This document shows positions 1 through 12,923 of a stretch of DNA of 64,000 bases, piece by piece. Source of the DNA: Xiphias gladius (Eukaryota > Chordata > Actinopteri > Istiophoriformes > Xiphiidae); NCBI RefSeq assembly GCF_016859285.1, contig NC_053408.1:8958213-9022212 (forward strand), given 5' to 3'. Position numbers and translations under genes: made by a program. The notes beneath the pieces are model-generated. The model did not search any database. It saw nothing but the letters and a program-made list of their open reading frames with translations, and had not been told where the DNA came from. Every line of letters starts with the position of its first letter. The stretch's first letter is position 1.

Positions 1-299
1 CAGTGGAGTTACAAAAGAAACCTTCTTCATTCGAAACAGAGCAGAAAAAGATCACAGGGCTGTTTTGGGGAGGATTCACTTGTTTTCCTTCACATGAAAA
101 ACATTTTTTTTTATATTTAATCACACTGCTAAGTCTAAGTAAAAAACTGGCTATATTTAGGGAAACTGCCCTTTAATTATAACCAAAGTTTTAGTTATGA
201 TTTTCTTTTTCTCCCTTTATGTGCAGAGTTAATGTTTTCATAGGTTCGCTAGACCAGCATCATTTCTCCACACTCAAAACAGGTTGATCTTGTATTGTA

Positions 300-455
300 A
301 TACTAAACTTAATATATTTGTGTTTTTGGGCTGTTAGTCAGACAAAATTACATTTTAAGACCTCGCGTTGGTTGTTTTCACCATTTCAACAAAATAATCA
401 ACAAATTAATATATAGTGAGAGTATTTTTTAGTTGCAGCCCCAATGATGAGCATA
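300..455. repeat. Partial copy of AT-rich interspersed repeat (family R1)
   Basis: It carries the family signature GTCAGACAAAAT plus a tail with AATAATCAACAAATTAAT and GTTGCAGCCCC. The same signature recurs at 1.3, 15.2, 22.4, 27.1, 48.7, 52.6 and 59.3 kb. Confidence 0.5.
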
Positions 456-973
456 GTACAATTGAGGATGAATTTAGTTCTGTCTTATCTCATTTTCAGG
501 TTGTAGCATGACTGTGCACTGTCATTTAGGTAAATATAAGTATCCCATTGGGCTCGGCAAACGTTCAGTATTTAAGGATTCAGACTGGAGTCGAGGGCCA
601 AAAAAATCTTGATTAGGACATTCCTACTACTTGTTGTATTTATAGCTATAACCATCTATCAGTTCTGTCATTGAAGTCCCCAAGTTAATAGCACAAAATC
701 TACATGAAAAGTGCCCTGAGACAACCTCTGTTATGATTTGGTGCTATATTAAAAAATTGACTTGAATTGAATAGATTTGAGAGTATGGTGACATCTCTGA
801 AATACTGTAGGTCTGATGGGTCAGATGGATGTTCAGACATGATGGAAACATACCACAGAAGTGAGCTAAAAACAGAGCATTCAGGTTCTAGTGAGGTGAA
901 CTACACTGTGTACAGCTTCTTCTTCCTTCAGTGTTTTCAGTTCAGCTTCAGGACTCAGTGTCAAAGATTTGTT

Positions 974-1224
974 ACCTCCACCAAGGAAGTTATGTCATCA
1001 CCCATGTTGGTTTGTTTGGTTTTCAGCAGGATTACGCAAAAACTACTGAACTGATTTGCAAAGTCTGCCCATGAGACATGGGCCAGGGAAGAATCAGTTC
1101 ATTGACTTTTGGAGCAGATCCGGATCATTTACTATGAATCTGAAATTTTCCGTCTGAAGTCTGGTGTATGTTGTTTGACATCGGCCTTGGTGGAGGTCTG
1201 CGCTCTACTAAGCGCATTTTCTAG
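974..1224. mobile_element. Short TIR repeat with 13-bp perfect inverted ends
   Basis: The sequence ACCTCCACCAAGG at 974-986 is matched by its exact reverse complement at 1185-1197. The interior contains the phrase for an AGGATTACGCAAAAACTACTG core, and the tail reads on to TCTGCGCTCTACTAAG. I recognise this as a widespread short repeat of fish genomes. It lies upstream of the first sec31 exon seen here. No target-site duplication was identified. Confidence 0.6.
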
Positions 1225-1287
1225 TAACATTAAATTGGAACATGACTGCCTAGAATTTTAGAGGTACTCGTCTGAGGTAGGGCTGCA

Positions 1288-1570
1288 TTTCATTATTTAC
1301 TAATCAGCTGATTATTCTCTCAGTTAAGTGAATAATCATGTGGTCTCTAAAATGTTACAAATGTCAGTTTCACAAAGCCAAAGCTGACATACTTAAATGT
1401 CTTGTTTTATCTGACCGAAAATCCAAAACCCGAAACCAAGACAGATATTCACGTTTGAGAAGCTAAAACAAAAAAAATCAATTTTTGACATTGCTTAATG
1501 GCTTATCGCAATAGTTGTTGGTTCATTTTCTGTTGAGTTACTAATTAACTAATTATTTCAGCTGTTAAAC
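1288..1570. repeat. Copy of AT-rich interspersed repeat (family R1)
   Basis: It starts GGGCTGCATTTCATTATTTA and ends ACTAATTAACTAATTATTTC, with the reverse-strand signature TTTTATCTGACCGAAAATCC inside. It sits just upstream of the first sec31 exon in the window. Confidence 0.5.
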
Positions 1571-1615
1571 TAAAGAGTTTTGCTAGTTTTTAACATTTTA
1601 CACTTTATTTAACAG

Positions 1616-4600
1616 ATATCCTCGTCATTTGATTCAATGGATCCCTTTGGTACAGGACAGGTGCTGCCTCCCCTGCAAGTTCCTCAGCCTACAGTGCAGG
1701 ACACCATAGTTCCCCCTCTGAAGAAGCCACCTAAGTGGGTGCGCAGGCCAGTGGGGGCTTCTTTTGCTGTAAGTGCAGCATTAGAGTATTCTATAAGTGT
1801 GTTAATGGAAAAGGCAAAATCCTCTCCTTTATGACTCACTTGTTGTTTGTTTTTTATTTCTCAGTTTGGTGGAAAGCTTATAACCTTTGAGAATCCCAAG
1901 CTGCCTCCAGTGCAGAGCCCCCAGCCCGTCCCCAGGCAAGTGTTTGTGAGCCAGGTTACCACGGAGACAGAGTTCCTCCAGCGCTCCAGGGAACTGCAGG
2001 CGGCACTGCAGACAGGTTCTTTTAACAACTACTGCCAGGCCAAGATTCAGAACGCCAAGTCAGACGCTGAGCAGGACATATGGAAGTTCCTTCTGGTGGG
2101 CCCTTAAGTACTCTTGATATTGAGACATAACATTAAGTCTGTCAGTCAGTGTTGTGCTACTGTATTCTAAATTAATTCACTTTTTTCTGTTTACAGGTCA
2201 ATTTTGAGGATGAAGCCCGCATTAAATTCCTCAGACTTTTGGGTTTCAGCAAAGATGAACTGGAGAGAAAGGTATTCTGCCTATGAATGAAACTGCAGAC
2301 ATCAGCTAATATCTATCATATATAAGCATTTACCTTACTCATCATCATCCTGTGTCTTAGCTGTAAAAATGTCATGTGTATTCAGATTTCAAAATGCCTG
2401 GGGAAGAATTTTCAACCCAACGGACATGGAGTAGATGCCAGAGATCTGGCAGAAAAGATGCAGCGGCTTTCCACCGAGGTCAGCAAATCTGCGCACACAC
2501 AGTTTATTTTCAAGTCTTTTTGACCATTGTTATTTGCAGCGCCTGATTACTGTGAAATACTCTTTTTTGTATTTCCAGAGAACTGATGAAGCAACTGCAC
2601 TAGGTGATGCAAGAACATCGGGTTCTGTTTCACCAGCAGACTTCTTCAGTCACACTCCAAAGGAAAACTCCAACTTCCAGATCCCTGTATCATGTGGTAA
2701 AATCCCTCACCTGCAAATACTGTTTGTTATGTTATTATCACAAGCAGTAGCTCTGTGAAGACATCTGACACCTTGTGGTTGTTATGCTTGCACGATTGCA
2801 AGCCTAACTGGGTGGATGGCTAACTACCTTGTTGTTCTTTTGAAGATACTGACGGGCTGATAAGCCAGGCGCTGTTGGTTGGTAACTTTGAGGGAGCTGT
2901 GGATCTGTGTCTGAATGATGGTCGGTACGCTGAGGCCATCCTCCTGTCTATCAGCGGGGGAGAGGAGCTGCTCAAGAAAACTCAGCAGAAATACCTAAGC
3001 ATGCAAAAGAACAGCATTTCAATGGTGAGAGCGTTAATGTTAAAGTTGATGTTGTTACATTTGTTTCATTGATTGTGGTTCAGTTGGTACAATTACAAGA
3101 AAAAAACGTATCTGTATGTTAAGTTAATTTAGTATGTCCTTGACTCTAGCTTATATCATCAGTGGTGACGCAGAACTGGAGAGACATAGTGCAAAGCTGT
3201 GAATTGGACAACTGGAAGGAGGCTCTCGCTGCTCTTCTGACCTATGCTCACCCTGAAGACTTTGCCCGTCTTTGCGGTAATTTGTTCACACTCATCATGC
3301 TGCGACTTGTCTCACTTCAGGGAGAACTGCACTGTTTCAGCAGTACTTGTTTTACTTGCTGAATAACATTTCTCTCCGCACTTACTCTGTCTGCTCTCAT
3401 GTCAGCCACCCCGCTTTCTTTAACATAGGTTCATTCTGTAATTCTTGGTAGATACGCTGGGAGGTCGGTTGGAGTGTGAGGGGACAGAGAAGCGATGCCT
3501 ACAGGCCTGTCTGTGTTACATCTGCTCTGGCAACGTCGAGAAGCTGGTTGAGTGCTGGGCCTTGCATAGAGACTGCTCCTCCCCTCTTGGTCTAGAGGTA
3601 TAATCTTTTTAATCTTTATTATATTACCCTAGGAAAAAAAAAAAATGTTGTTATCTTATTTATGTCCTTTTACTTTACAAAGACATCTTAAAGTACATGT
3701 CAGACAGAAGGATTCCGCCCCCGTAAAATGAATAAAGAATGGCTGCTTTTTCCATCATAAAGAAATGTCCTGACATGTCCAAAACTGGTGTAGCAGCTTG
3801 GGAAGAATCTGCAAGAGAATTTTTATGGGGTGCACATGCAACATCCCATTGTAGCCCAAAGGTGAGAGAAATGAGGAACGCAACAGTGACAGTGTCATGT
3901 GCCGTGTATTTTTACAGGATCTGGTTGAGAAAGTAATGATGCTGCGTAAGTCAATCGAACGCCTCCGCAACAGCGAGGTGGCAGTCCAGAGCCCCATCCT
4001 GGCCGAGAAGCTAACCTGCTACGCTGGAATACTTGCTGCAGAGGGCAGTCTGTCCACTGCCATGACCTACCTGCCCGAGAACTCAGACCAAGTGAGAGGC
4101 ATAGCAGCAACCTGATTTCAAAACCCCAAATTCATAATTTTGATTTACTTGGATTGTAATAAGCACCTTTGTGTATTTGCACCATTTTGTATCCCCAGCC
4201 TGGGATCATGATGCTGAGAGACAGGCTGTTCCATGCTCAGGGAGAGGCTGCCGTTGGACAGCAGGCTCCAAACTCCTTCAATAGAGTCAGCGTGTCAACA
4301 GCCAAGACCGCTCCTGCTGCTCAGACTCCTGCACCAAAAGCACAAATTATGGTATAAAGTTATGAGCAATCCAAACCATTAAATCATTCATGTATTTTGC
4401 AAGATTCTTTCCTACTATATTTAATTATGGATGGTTGAACTTTTCTTTAAACGTCATGACCATTAGGGTGATATTGATTTTTTTTTTTTTTTTTTTTTTG
4501 CAACCTTAGAGCCAGTACCAGCCCTCTGCCCCTCCCCAGGCGGCTGCACAACCGCAGCCTCCCATGCCATCAGCTTTTACCCCACAAGCTGCTCCAACCA

Positions 4601-6322
4601 ACACTGGGCCTGGTCTGCCACCCTCTTCTCATGTACTGCCGCCCAGTGCGACCCGCCCTGCCATGAGGCCTTCATACCCGCAACATCCTGCTCCGGCTCC
4701 AGGTTTGACTATTTGTACCATACTTAAAATGATTGCAGCCTGATTTTATTTGATGTAATGACACTTATATGTGTGCTTTCCCAGGTTTCCTGCCTCATCA
4801 GCCATTCCAGCCTCAGCCTATGACTATGGGCGGATCCTCAGCCTTCCCCCCTCCAGGTCCTTCTATGCCAGCTGCAAACTTATCAGGACCTCCACTACCA
4901 CCTTCATCATCAACCCCTGGAGGTCTGCCCCCGATGCCCAGCCCTGGGGTGCCACCATCAGGCTTCATGCCATCTACCTCTTTACCCTCAGGCCTCATGC
5001 CACCCAGCTCTCAGCCTGGAGCCCCAGTTCCCATGTACCAAGGGGGACTCCACAACCAGGGGCCTGCACCCCCCATGGCATCTGGTCCCTATGCTCCTCT
5101 CGGATCAGGGTATCCACAGGGAGGCCCCGGAGCTCCTGCTGTAAAGCCCTTCCCAACCCCTGCCGTTGCTCCTCCTCCTACAGGTACACACCCTGTTGTT
5201 CACCTTTTATAGTCAAGAGAACACAGTTACGTTCATTCCATTTGCTTTTTCACACGTGTTTGGCCAAATATTTCTAGATGGCAACAGACCTACACAGTGT
5301 TACAGATATTAACAGGATTCTGTTACTTATGGTGATTAACTTCTGTTCAGCTGTCATTCCTTATTTGACTTGCAGGATATTTTCCCTGGCTGAATTCCCA
5401 GTGTGACCATCAAGGTGACAGGGTTAGGTTTGGATATGGAATCAGAGTGCATTGAAACATACACTGAGCGACAATATAAAAAAAAAAAATAAAATGTTGT
5501 TATCTTATTTATGTCCTTTTACTTTACAAAGACATCTTAAAGTACATGTCAGACAGAAGGATTCCGCCCCCGTAAAATGAATAAAGAATGGCTGCTTTTT
5601 CCATCATAAAGAAATGTCCTGACATGTCCAAAACTGGTGTAGCAGCTTGGGAAGAACCTGCAAGAGAATTTTTATGGGGTGCACATGCAACATCCCATTG
5701 TAGCCCAAAGGTGAGAGAAATGAGGAACGCAACAGTGACAGTGTCATGTGCCGTGTATTTTACAGGATCTGGTTGAGAAAGTAATGATGCTGCGTAAGTC
5801 AATCGAACGCCTCCGCAACAGCGAGGTGGCAGTCCAGAGCCCCATCCTGGCCGAGAAGCTAACCTGCTACGCTGGAATACTTGCTGCAGAGGGCAGTCTG
5901 TCCACTGCCATGACCTACCTGCCCGAGAACTCAGACCAAGTGAGAGGCATAGCAGCAACCTGATTTCAAAACCCCAAATTCATAATTTTGATTTACTTGG
6001 ATTGTAATAAGCACCTTTGTGTATTTGCACCATTTTGTATCCCCAGCCTGGGATCATGATGCTGAGAGACAGGCTGTTCCATGCTCAGGGAGAGGCTGCC
6101 GTTGGACAGCAGGCTCCAAACTCCTTCAATAGAGTCAGCGTGTCAACAGCCAAGACCGCTCCTGCTGCTCAGACTCCTGCACCAAAAGCACAAATAATGG
6201 TATAAAGTTATGAGCAATCCAAACCATTAAATCATTCATGTATTTTGCAAGATTCTTTCCTACTATATTTAATTATGGATGGTTGAACTTTTCTTTAAAC
6301 GTCATGACCATTAGGGTGATAT

Positions 6323-6353
<31 letters not shown>

Positions 6354-9300
6354 GCAACCTTAGAGCCAGTACCAGCCCTCTGCCCCTCCCCAGGCGGCTG
6401 CACAACCGCAGCCTCCCATGCCATCAGCTTTTACCCCACAAGCTGCTCCAACCAACACTGGGCCTGGTCTGCCACCCTCTTCTCATGTACTGCCGCCCAG
6501 TGCGACCCGCCCTGCCATGAGGCCTTCATACCCGCAACATCCTGCTCCGGCTCCAGGTTTGACTATTTGTACCATACTTAAAATGATTGCAGGCAGATTT
6601 TATTTGATGTAATGACACTTATACGTGTGCTTTCCCAGGTTTCCTGCCTCATCAGCCATTCCAGCCTCAGCCTATGACTATGGGTGGATCCTCAGCCTTC
6701 CCCCCTCCAGGTCCTTCTATGCCAGCTGCAAACTTATCAGGACCTCCACTACCACCTTCATCATCAACCCCTGGAGGTCTGCCCCCGATGCCCAGCCCTG
6801 GGGTGCCACCATCAGGCTTCATGCCATCTACCTCTTTACCCTCAGGCCTCATGCCACCCAGCTCTCAGCCTGGAGCCCCAGTTCCCATGTACCCAGGGGG
6901 ACTCCACAACCAGGGGCCTGCACCCCCCATGGCATCTGGTCCCTATGCTCCTCTCGGATCAGGGTATCCACAGGGAGGCCCCGGAGCTCCTGCTGTAAAG
7001 CCCTTCCCAACCCCTGCCGTTGCTCCTCCTCCTACAGGTACACACCCTGTTGTTCACCTTTTATAGTCAAGAGAACACAGTTACGTTCATTCCATTTGCT
7101 TTTTCACACGTGTTTGGCCAAATATTTCTAGATGGCAACAGACCTACACAGTGTTACAGATATTAACAGGATTCTGTTACTTATGGTGATTAACTTCTGT
7201 TCAGCTGTCATTCCTTATTTGACTTGCAGGATATTTTCCCTGGCTGAATTCCCAGTGTGACCATCAAGGTGACAGGGTTAGGTTTGGATATGGAATCAGA
7301 GTGCATTGAAACATACACTGAGCGACAATATAAAAAAAAAAAATACAAACACCTTTAAAGTATAGTACAATGCAATACAATATTCCTGCATTAAGTTGCA
7401 CCTTTGTGTTGGATTGCATTTCATTGCACAGGCTTCAATATTTTTCTGGTCACTCAGCGTGTGTTTGGTAGTGCTTGCTTGTGCTTCCGTATGTTTCAGG
7501 GAAACTTAGTGACTTAAGAGAACCAAACATGATAAACAAAACAAAAAGTTTCTAGGCCTGAATAAAGAGACTGTAGGTTTTATATTGGATCATACAGTGT
7601 CAGTCGCTTAAAGATAACATACACAGTCATACGTTCATAGTGCAAATTAAGACTTAATTGAAACATTTTACAACATTTCCAGTTATTACATATGTTTGAG
7701 CTGTTGCTGTTGACAGATTAGGAGAATGCTGCATGAACATTTTGCAGTATTTGCTGTTTTGTTTTTTACATAAACTGCTGGAGTCTACAGACTAATGTCA
7801 CGTTCTCACTTTAAGCTTTTTGCCATCTAGACTAACCTAGGCTCAAAGAGATTGTCTCATGTAGACGATCTTTGACTGCTTGAGTGTGACCACAGGAGAA
7901 AATGCTTTTCGTTTCTTTCTGATTCTCACTTGTCTTCTGATTTAGGACCTCAAGAGGGCTGGAATGACCCACCAGCAGTACGGGGTGGACCCAGGAAGAA
8001 GAAGGTATTCCTGCATTTATCGCTATTAAAATAGGGTTTTAGGTCTTGCAATTTTTTTCAGTCCCTGCAATATTTCCTTTTAAAGTATGTTTAAAAATTA
8101 GAATAATATGCTTGCAAACGTGTGAGCAAACTTTCCATCATTTAGTTTTCCAGTCCACAACTTTACTAAACCAGCTTCGATGCAAATGCAAAATGTCCAG
8201 GGATCTCCTCCCCCTGAGAAGAACTGAAGTAAGGAGTTAGAGCAAATAGTTATGTGTACATTTCCGTTACATACTTCTGTAGGAACTTAAACATTGACGC
8301 ATTTAATGACATGCTTAAATGTCCTCCGAGATAGCGGTTCTCAAACTTTTTTGTTTGACATACTTAGGGGGACTCGGGCTCTTGGATACTGTAGCTTTAA
8401 GGAACTTTTTCACAGTTTTTCACTGCAGAGTAAACCCCCTGTCTGTGGGGGATTCCTGGAACATGGAAATTCACACAAAACACAGTGGTCCCGCAACTGT
8501 CGACATTTAGTCTTGGTCCCTTTTTTCAGTAGATTAGTTACCATTTTGAGTGACAAAATCCGGACATTTCAACCACTTATATATTAGTTTTAATTGTTTA
8601 TGTCGACTTCTCTGCTTGTTTGCTGACAAGTTTTCTTGTTACTGCTTATTGTGACAATAAATATAAAAAGACAAAATCAGCAAGAGTTTCCACTTATCCC
8701 TTGGCGTCTTAGTTATTCCAGTCTTTCCATTTACGCCCTGGTAATTGCCAGATTATCTTTACAAGTATCCCTGGATTACAATCGTTGCTGTAAGATAAAT
8801 GTAAGAGTGCTGTGTAGTAATACTGGGAAAAGTTAAATAATTTAACCCATCAGGAGCTGAGTTCAATAATTCAAGTCATCATTCATTCTTAAAGCTCCAC
8901 TAATAAATGATTTTCAATAATGTATCAAATTAATACATATAATTTAAAAGGGGTTTTGTGTAGGGAAAAATAGAGAAATATCATTCTCTCATTAACCTTC
9001 TTTCCAGCAGCAGAATGCAGATGTTTTCAACGAACAAACTCTAAAAAACCCGCTGTGAACTACCTGCTCTGCACTAAATGACAGACCGATGAAATGTTAC
9101 TACTAAAGTAACTACCTAACTGAGTTAACTAAAGTTGAACATCCAGTCAGAAAGTTGTGGAGGTCCTCTGGCCAAGTGTTCCAAAAAGTCAGCTAATGTA
9201 GCTTTAATAACATGTCAAATCTAAACTGCTGGAAACACAGTCTCAGTGTTTTAAACCTCCCTCTCACTGACTGGTTATGTGTTACTGTTGTCGCAGGTCC

Positions 9301-10825
9301 CTGATAACTACACTCCACCAGCCCCCATCACAGCCCCTGTGATGGGATTCCCGGTGGAGGCTCCTCAGCCTCACGACCATGCCCAAGTCCCACCTGGAGC
9401 CCCGCAGGAGCCCAGCGTGCAGGTTGGTGTGTGACAAGGGGCCGTTATCTGAATTCTCAAGAATAACACACACGCCAAACACGTCAGCACCTTGTATTTG
9501 TTTCCTTGTTTTGCTCAGCTTCTCCAGCAGTTGCCAGCAGAGAGGGTGGAGCAGAAAGAAATCCCCGCTGAACACATGGTCCTCAAATCCACCTTTGACA
9601 GCCTGGTGCAGCGCTGCCAGCTAGCAGCAGGGGACCCTGTAAGTCCCACGGCCTGTCTGTGGCATCATTCAGATTTTTCTGTGTTTGTAATAAAGCTGGT
9701 ATTGATTTTAAGGAAAAGGTTTGATGAAATATTAAAAGACCAAAAATATTTCCATTTCAGCAAACAAAAAGGAAACTTGATGATGCAGCCAAACGTTTGG
9801 GATACCTGTATGACAAGCTGAGGGACCAGTCGGTAAGGAATTATTCATGCGAACAAGGTTGTCATTGTGCTGCAAAAATAAATTATCTAAACAAAAACTG
9901 AAGAAAAGCTGTTTTTCAGCCATGTCCTGAAGTTAAAACGGCAGTAGGCTGAGTGTTGATGTGAAAGTACTCCTACTCTCCTAGATTAGAAAGTGAAAAG
10001 TCTTCTGTTTTTTTCTGATTGAGTCTCCGTTGATTTGCCCCCTTTGATTTAGTTGAAATTCTGGTGTTGAGTAGGACCCCTGAGAGAGTCTCCTCTGCTC
10101 AGTGCCCACATGCAGTGAGGATTTAAAGCTTTTGTGAAGTAAAGAGAAGCTCTGCTAATGTCAGAAGAAATGATTATATTTCAGAAAAGTCTTAAGCATA
10201 AGGGGAAGCATAAGGTTTACAAGTTGGGAAAAGTAAAGACGAGCAAAACGAACAAAAAAAGAATCTGCACTGTAGGTCAGACATCACGCTGAGGTTAGAT
10301 TGATAAATACCAGCGGACATTTTGACTTGTCATAGCTGGAAAAGCACAGTTGTAACTAATCACACTAAAGATGGCCCCGTTCCATTTAGTGTCTCAGGGA
10401 GCCGCTCGGGCGAGTGTGCAGAACATGTGGGTCCTGGAACTGCCTCACCTAAGCAGAAGGCTGCCCTTATTAATGTAATTAATCACACCTGCGCTTCTCC
10501 TGCTATGACAAGCCAAATGTCTGCCGTTTCAAAAGGTCTACTATACTCACCTCTGCCAACCAGTTTCTAGGGAACCTGCGGTAGGCATTTAAACACCAGG
10601 TGCCCCTTATAAACATATAATATTATGTCCCCGCCAATCTCGTAGCTCTCTCACAGCATCCTGAACGGGCTCCACGAGATCAGCCGCTGTGTGGCGAGCC
10701 AGAACTACCAGCGCGGCCTGGAGGTCCACACACAGGTGGTCAGCAGCAGCAACTTCAGCGAGATCTCCGCCTTCATGCCCATCCTCAAAGTGGTCATGAC
10801 CATCGCCAACAAGCTGAGCGTCTAA
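1616..10825 (+). CDS. sec31b: Sec31 COPII outer-coat protein, C-terminal two thirds (5' partial), probably sec31b
   Basis: Sec31 pairs with Sec13 to form the outer cage of COPII vesicles leaving the ER and stimulates Sar1 GTP hydrolysis through Sec23. Exons read: 1616-1768, 1865-2095, 2197-2271, 2386-2478, 2579-2696, 2846-3024, 3150-3276, 3452-3597, then a duplicated set 3918-4091, 4199-4351, 4510-4702, 4785-5183 (second copy 5766-7037), then 7946-8004, 9297-9422, 9519-9638, 9761-9832, 10646-10825. With one copy of the set this gives 865 codons plus stop, all phases matching. Visible parts are the helical solenoid (WRRPVGASF-like start, [10 protein letters not shown]), a proline-rich stretch, the GWNDPP motif at 7946 that in this family reaches the Sar1/Sec23 site, and the C-terminal helical domain ending in NKLSV. 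The WD40 propeller is absent because upstream exons fall outside the window. The b paralogue is inferred from linkage to scd; sec31a is the alternative. Confidence 0.93.
3643..5491 (+). repeat. Intragenic tandem duplication, copy 1 (four sec31 exons)
   Basis: This 1849-base block repeats immediately downstream with about seven substitutions and two homopolymer-length differences seen by eye, so about 99.5 percent identity. It contains coding exons a (3918-4091, phase 0 to 0), b (4199-4351, 0 to 0), c (4510-4702, 0 to 1) and d (4785-5183, 1 to 1), plus introns. Exon a belongs to the helical solenoid; c and d encode most of the proline-rich linker. Both copy boundaries lie in A-rich runs near 3633-3645 and 5479-5494, which suggests microhomology at the junction. 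It may be a real recent duplication or a false duplication of two haplotypes in the assembly. Confidence 0.95.
5492..7345 (+). repeat. Intragenic tandem duplication, copy 2 (four sec31 exons)
   Basis: Second copy, 1854 bases. Its exons are 5766-5939, 6047-6199, 6364-6556 and 6639-7037, all with intact splice sites and open frames. The only amino-acid difference from copy 1 that I found is in exon d, where a Gln codon (YQGG, near 5038) becomes Pro (YPGG, near 6893). Splicing copy 1 exon d (ending with one base over) to copy 2 exon a (starting in phase 0) would reach a TGA after three codons. So the two full sets cannot both be included in one open message. Confidence 0.95.
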
Positions 10826-12170
10826 CCCCGGGAACGCCACCAACCAGACTTCAGTGTTATCATATTGTTATATATGTATTTATTTCTTTTTGACCTAATG
10901 ATGTGCTTTGATAATGAGAATAATTACCGATAATATTGCAGATTGTGATCGTCATCACTCCATACATGTTCCTTCCCGGGGAACTCGGCTGATTTGGGCA
11001 GTGAGGTGGATTTTTGTAGAGATTTGTCAATGTTGCTGTGGTAATTTTACAATAAGATGAATGTATTCTGAAAGTTGTGATTCTGTGTAAATTCAACGGT
11101 TGATGTAATATACGAAGCAAGTGTTGCAACGTTTGAACGGAGGCGGTGTTTGTACAAGTGGGTGCATTTTCACAGTCGTCATCAAACTCTACACCAGTGC
11201 ATATTTTTCCTCTCACTTCAGCAGTATCTTCAATTCAATCAAAACATCTTTGATTGAATGCATGCAGTGCTCCAACTGCAGAAACAAAACATCTGGGGCT
11301 AGCAACTCCTACGTCCGTGGTAGGGGAGAGAATCGGGAGAATAAAATTTGAGTTGCATCTATTATCCATCTGTCAGTGTACTTTTGTATGAGAGAGAAAC
11401 AGACTGGTACTCATGTTCTTTTTACTGAGTGACTACCATTGTACAACAAGCATCAAAAGCATTTTTTTTTGTTTTTGTTTTTGAATGTAACATAAGTACT
11501 CATCGTTCTCTTCACTTGCTGTAACAGATTGTGTCCAGTTCATTGTGCCATTAGGGGTGTTGGGCCAAAGCGCTAGGGAAGGATGTCATACAGTGATTGT
11601 CAAGTTGCTGTCTTTTCTCTCATCTTGTGTTAACTTAGCCCTAATAGCACTGCTGTATCCTGATAGCTTGTGTGAATGACTGAATGTAAATGACTTTTCT
11701 TCCTTTCACCCTGAGACTTGCATCAGCGTGCATGTTTACCATGTTAACTCCTTCACTGACTGCTAAACAAAAATTACATTCATTTATGTTGGAACTGAAA
11801 ACAAATGAACATTCTCGCCGCTCCCTCTGTTAAAGATGCTCTTACTCATCTTTCTACCCAGGTTTCATCTTATCTTTTTGTAACTGAATAATGGTTTGTT
11901 GTTTTTTTTAAATCATACTTATTTTAGATTAGATCATACAACCTAAATGAACTGTCAAATGAAAAAAAAAAAAAAAAACACACAAAACATGATATTCTGA
12001 GGTTTGTAGCTGGACATAAAGCTGGATAGTATGGTTGGTGTATCATGGCAGCAGAAGGCAGTAAAGTGCCTCAGTGTGCTCATTTTGGTTGCACAGATAT
12101 TTATACAATCCATGTTGCTTATTTTACTCATTTCGGTATCTTTTTCAAATAAAATTCCTCTTCAACGGGT
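10826..12170 (+). other. Probable sec31 3' UTR
   Basis: No coding potential follows the stop at 10823-10825. Poly(A) signal hexamers AATAAA occur at 11340-11345 and 12148-12153, so the 3' UTR is probably either about 0.5 kb or about 1.35 kb long. Which signal is used is not visible from the sequence. Confidence 0.5.
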
Positions 12171-12923
12171 TTGAGCTTCGATTAATTTCTTCAGACGTTT
12201 TAATGAGCTTGTCAAGTGATCACATTTTGGTACCATCCTCTAATAAGACACCGTTCAGAAAAGTTTTAATAAGTTGAAACTAATGGATTTGTTAATGGTT
12301 TATAGAGGATTTATTAGTAACTGTTAGGGACAACTTTGGGATTGCCATCATCACTAACCTTTGGTGTTGGCTTATTAGAAAAAGAGCACTTTATTAATGG
12401 ATTTTATGAATGTGAGTGCAAAATCAGTGACTCAGAAGTGAGAAGATCATCCTTTACTCATAACTCGAAGGGGTTACTCCTGATGAAGTGGCAATCTAGC
12501 TAATACGGCTGAACACCAGTCAAACTGCTTTTTCACAGTTTGGACTCTTAATTTTTGTTCTAATTAATAGCCTTTAGCTCCATAAAGCATCGGCAAATGA
12601 TTCATTTGCAAGCCCTGGGTCGCAGCTTTATAAAGGGTGCCTCATTAGAAACTGGAGCCCAGATGTCCCATTCAGTTCTCCTCTGCATTTCTTCGTGTAC
12701 TGCGGGGACTACAAAGCTTTACTGATAAGTTTCAAACGGCCATCATCTTGATAAATTAACATGTTCACGCCTGGAGTATGTAAAGCACGTGTCACGAGCA
12801 ATATGTATACTCTTAATGTCAAAGCTGTGGCTGTTTTAAAGCTGCACGTTTTACATACAAAACATGCGATGAACAATTACAAAACGAAGCATTGCGGATT
12901 AGACTGGATAAAGAAGTTAAAAA

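Noticed and set aside
1-1615. Possible upstream sec31 exons
   Set aside because: No sequence in this stretch resembles the WD40 or preceding linker exons; it holds repeats and AT-rich intron. The missing exons must lie before the window.
3755-4110. Minus-strand open frames opposite sec31 exons, and their duplicates at 5524-5958
   Set aside because: They are mirror frames of real coding exons on the plus strand and appear twice only because of the tandem duplication.
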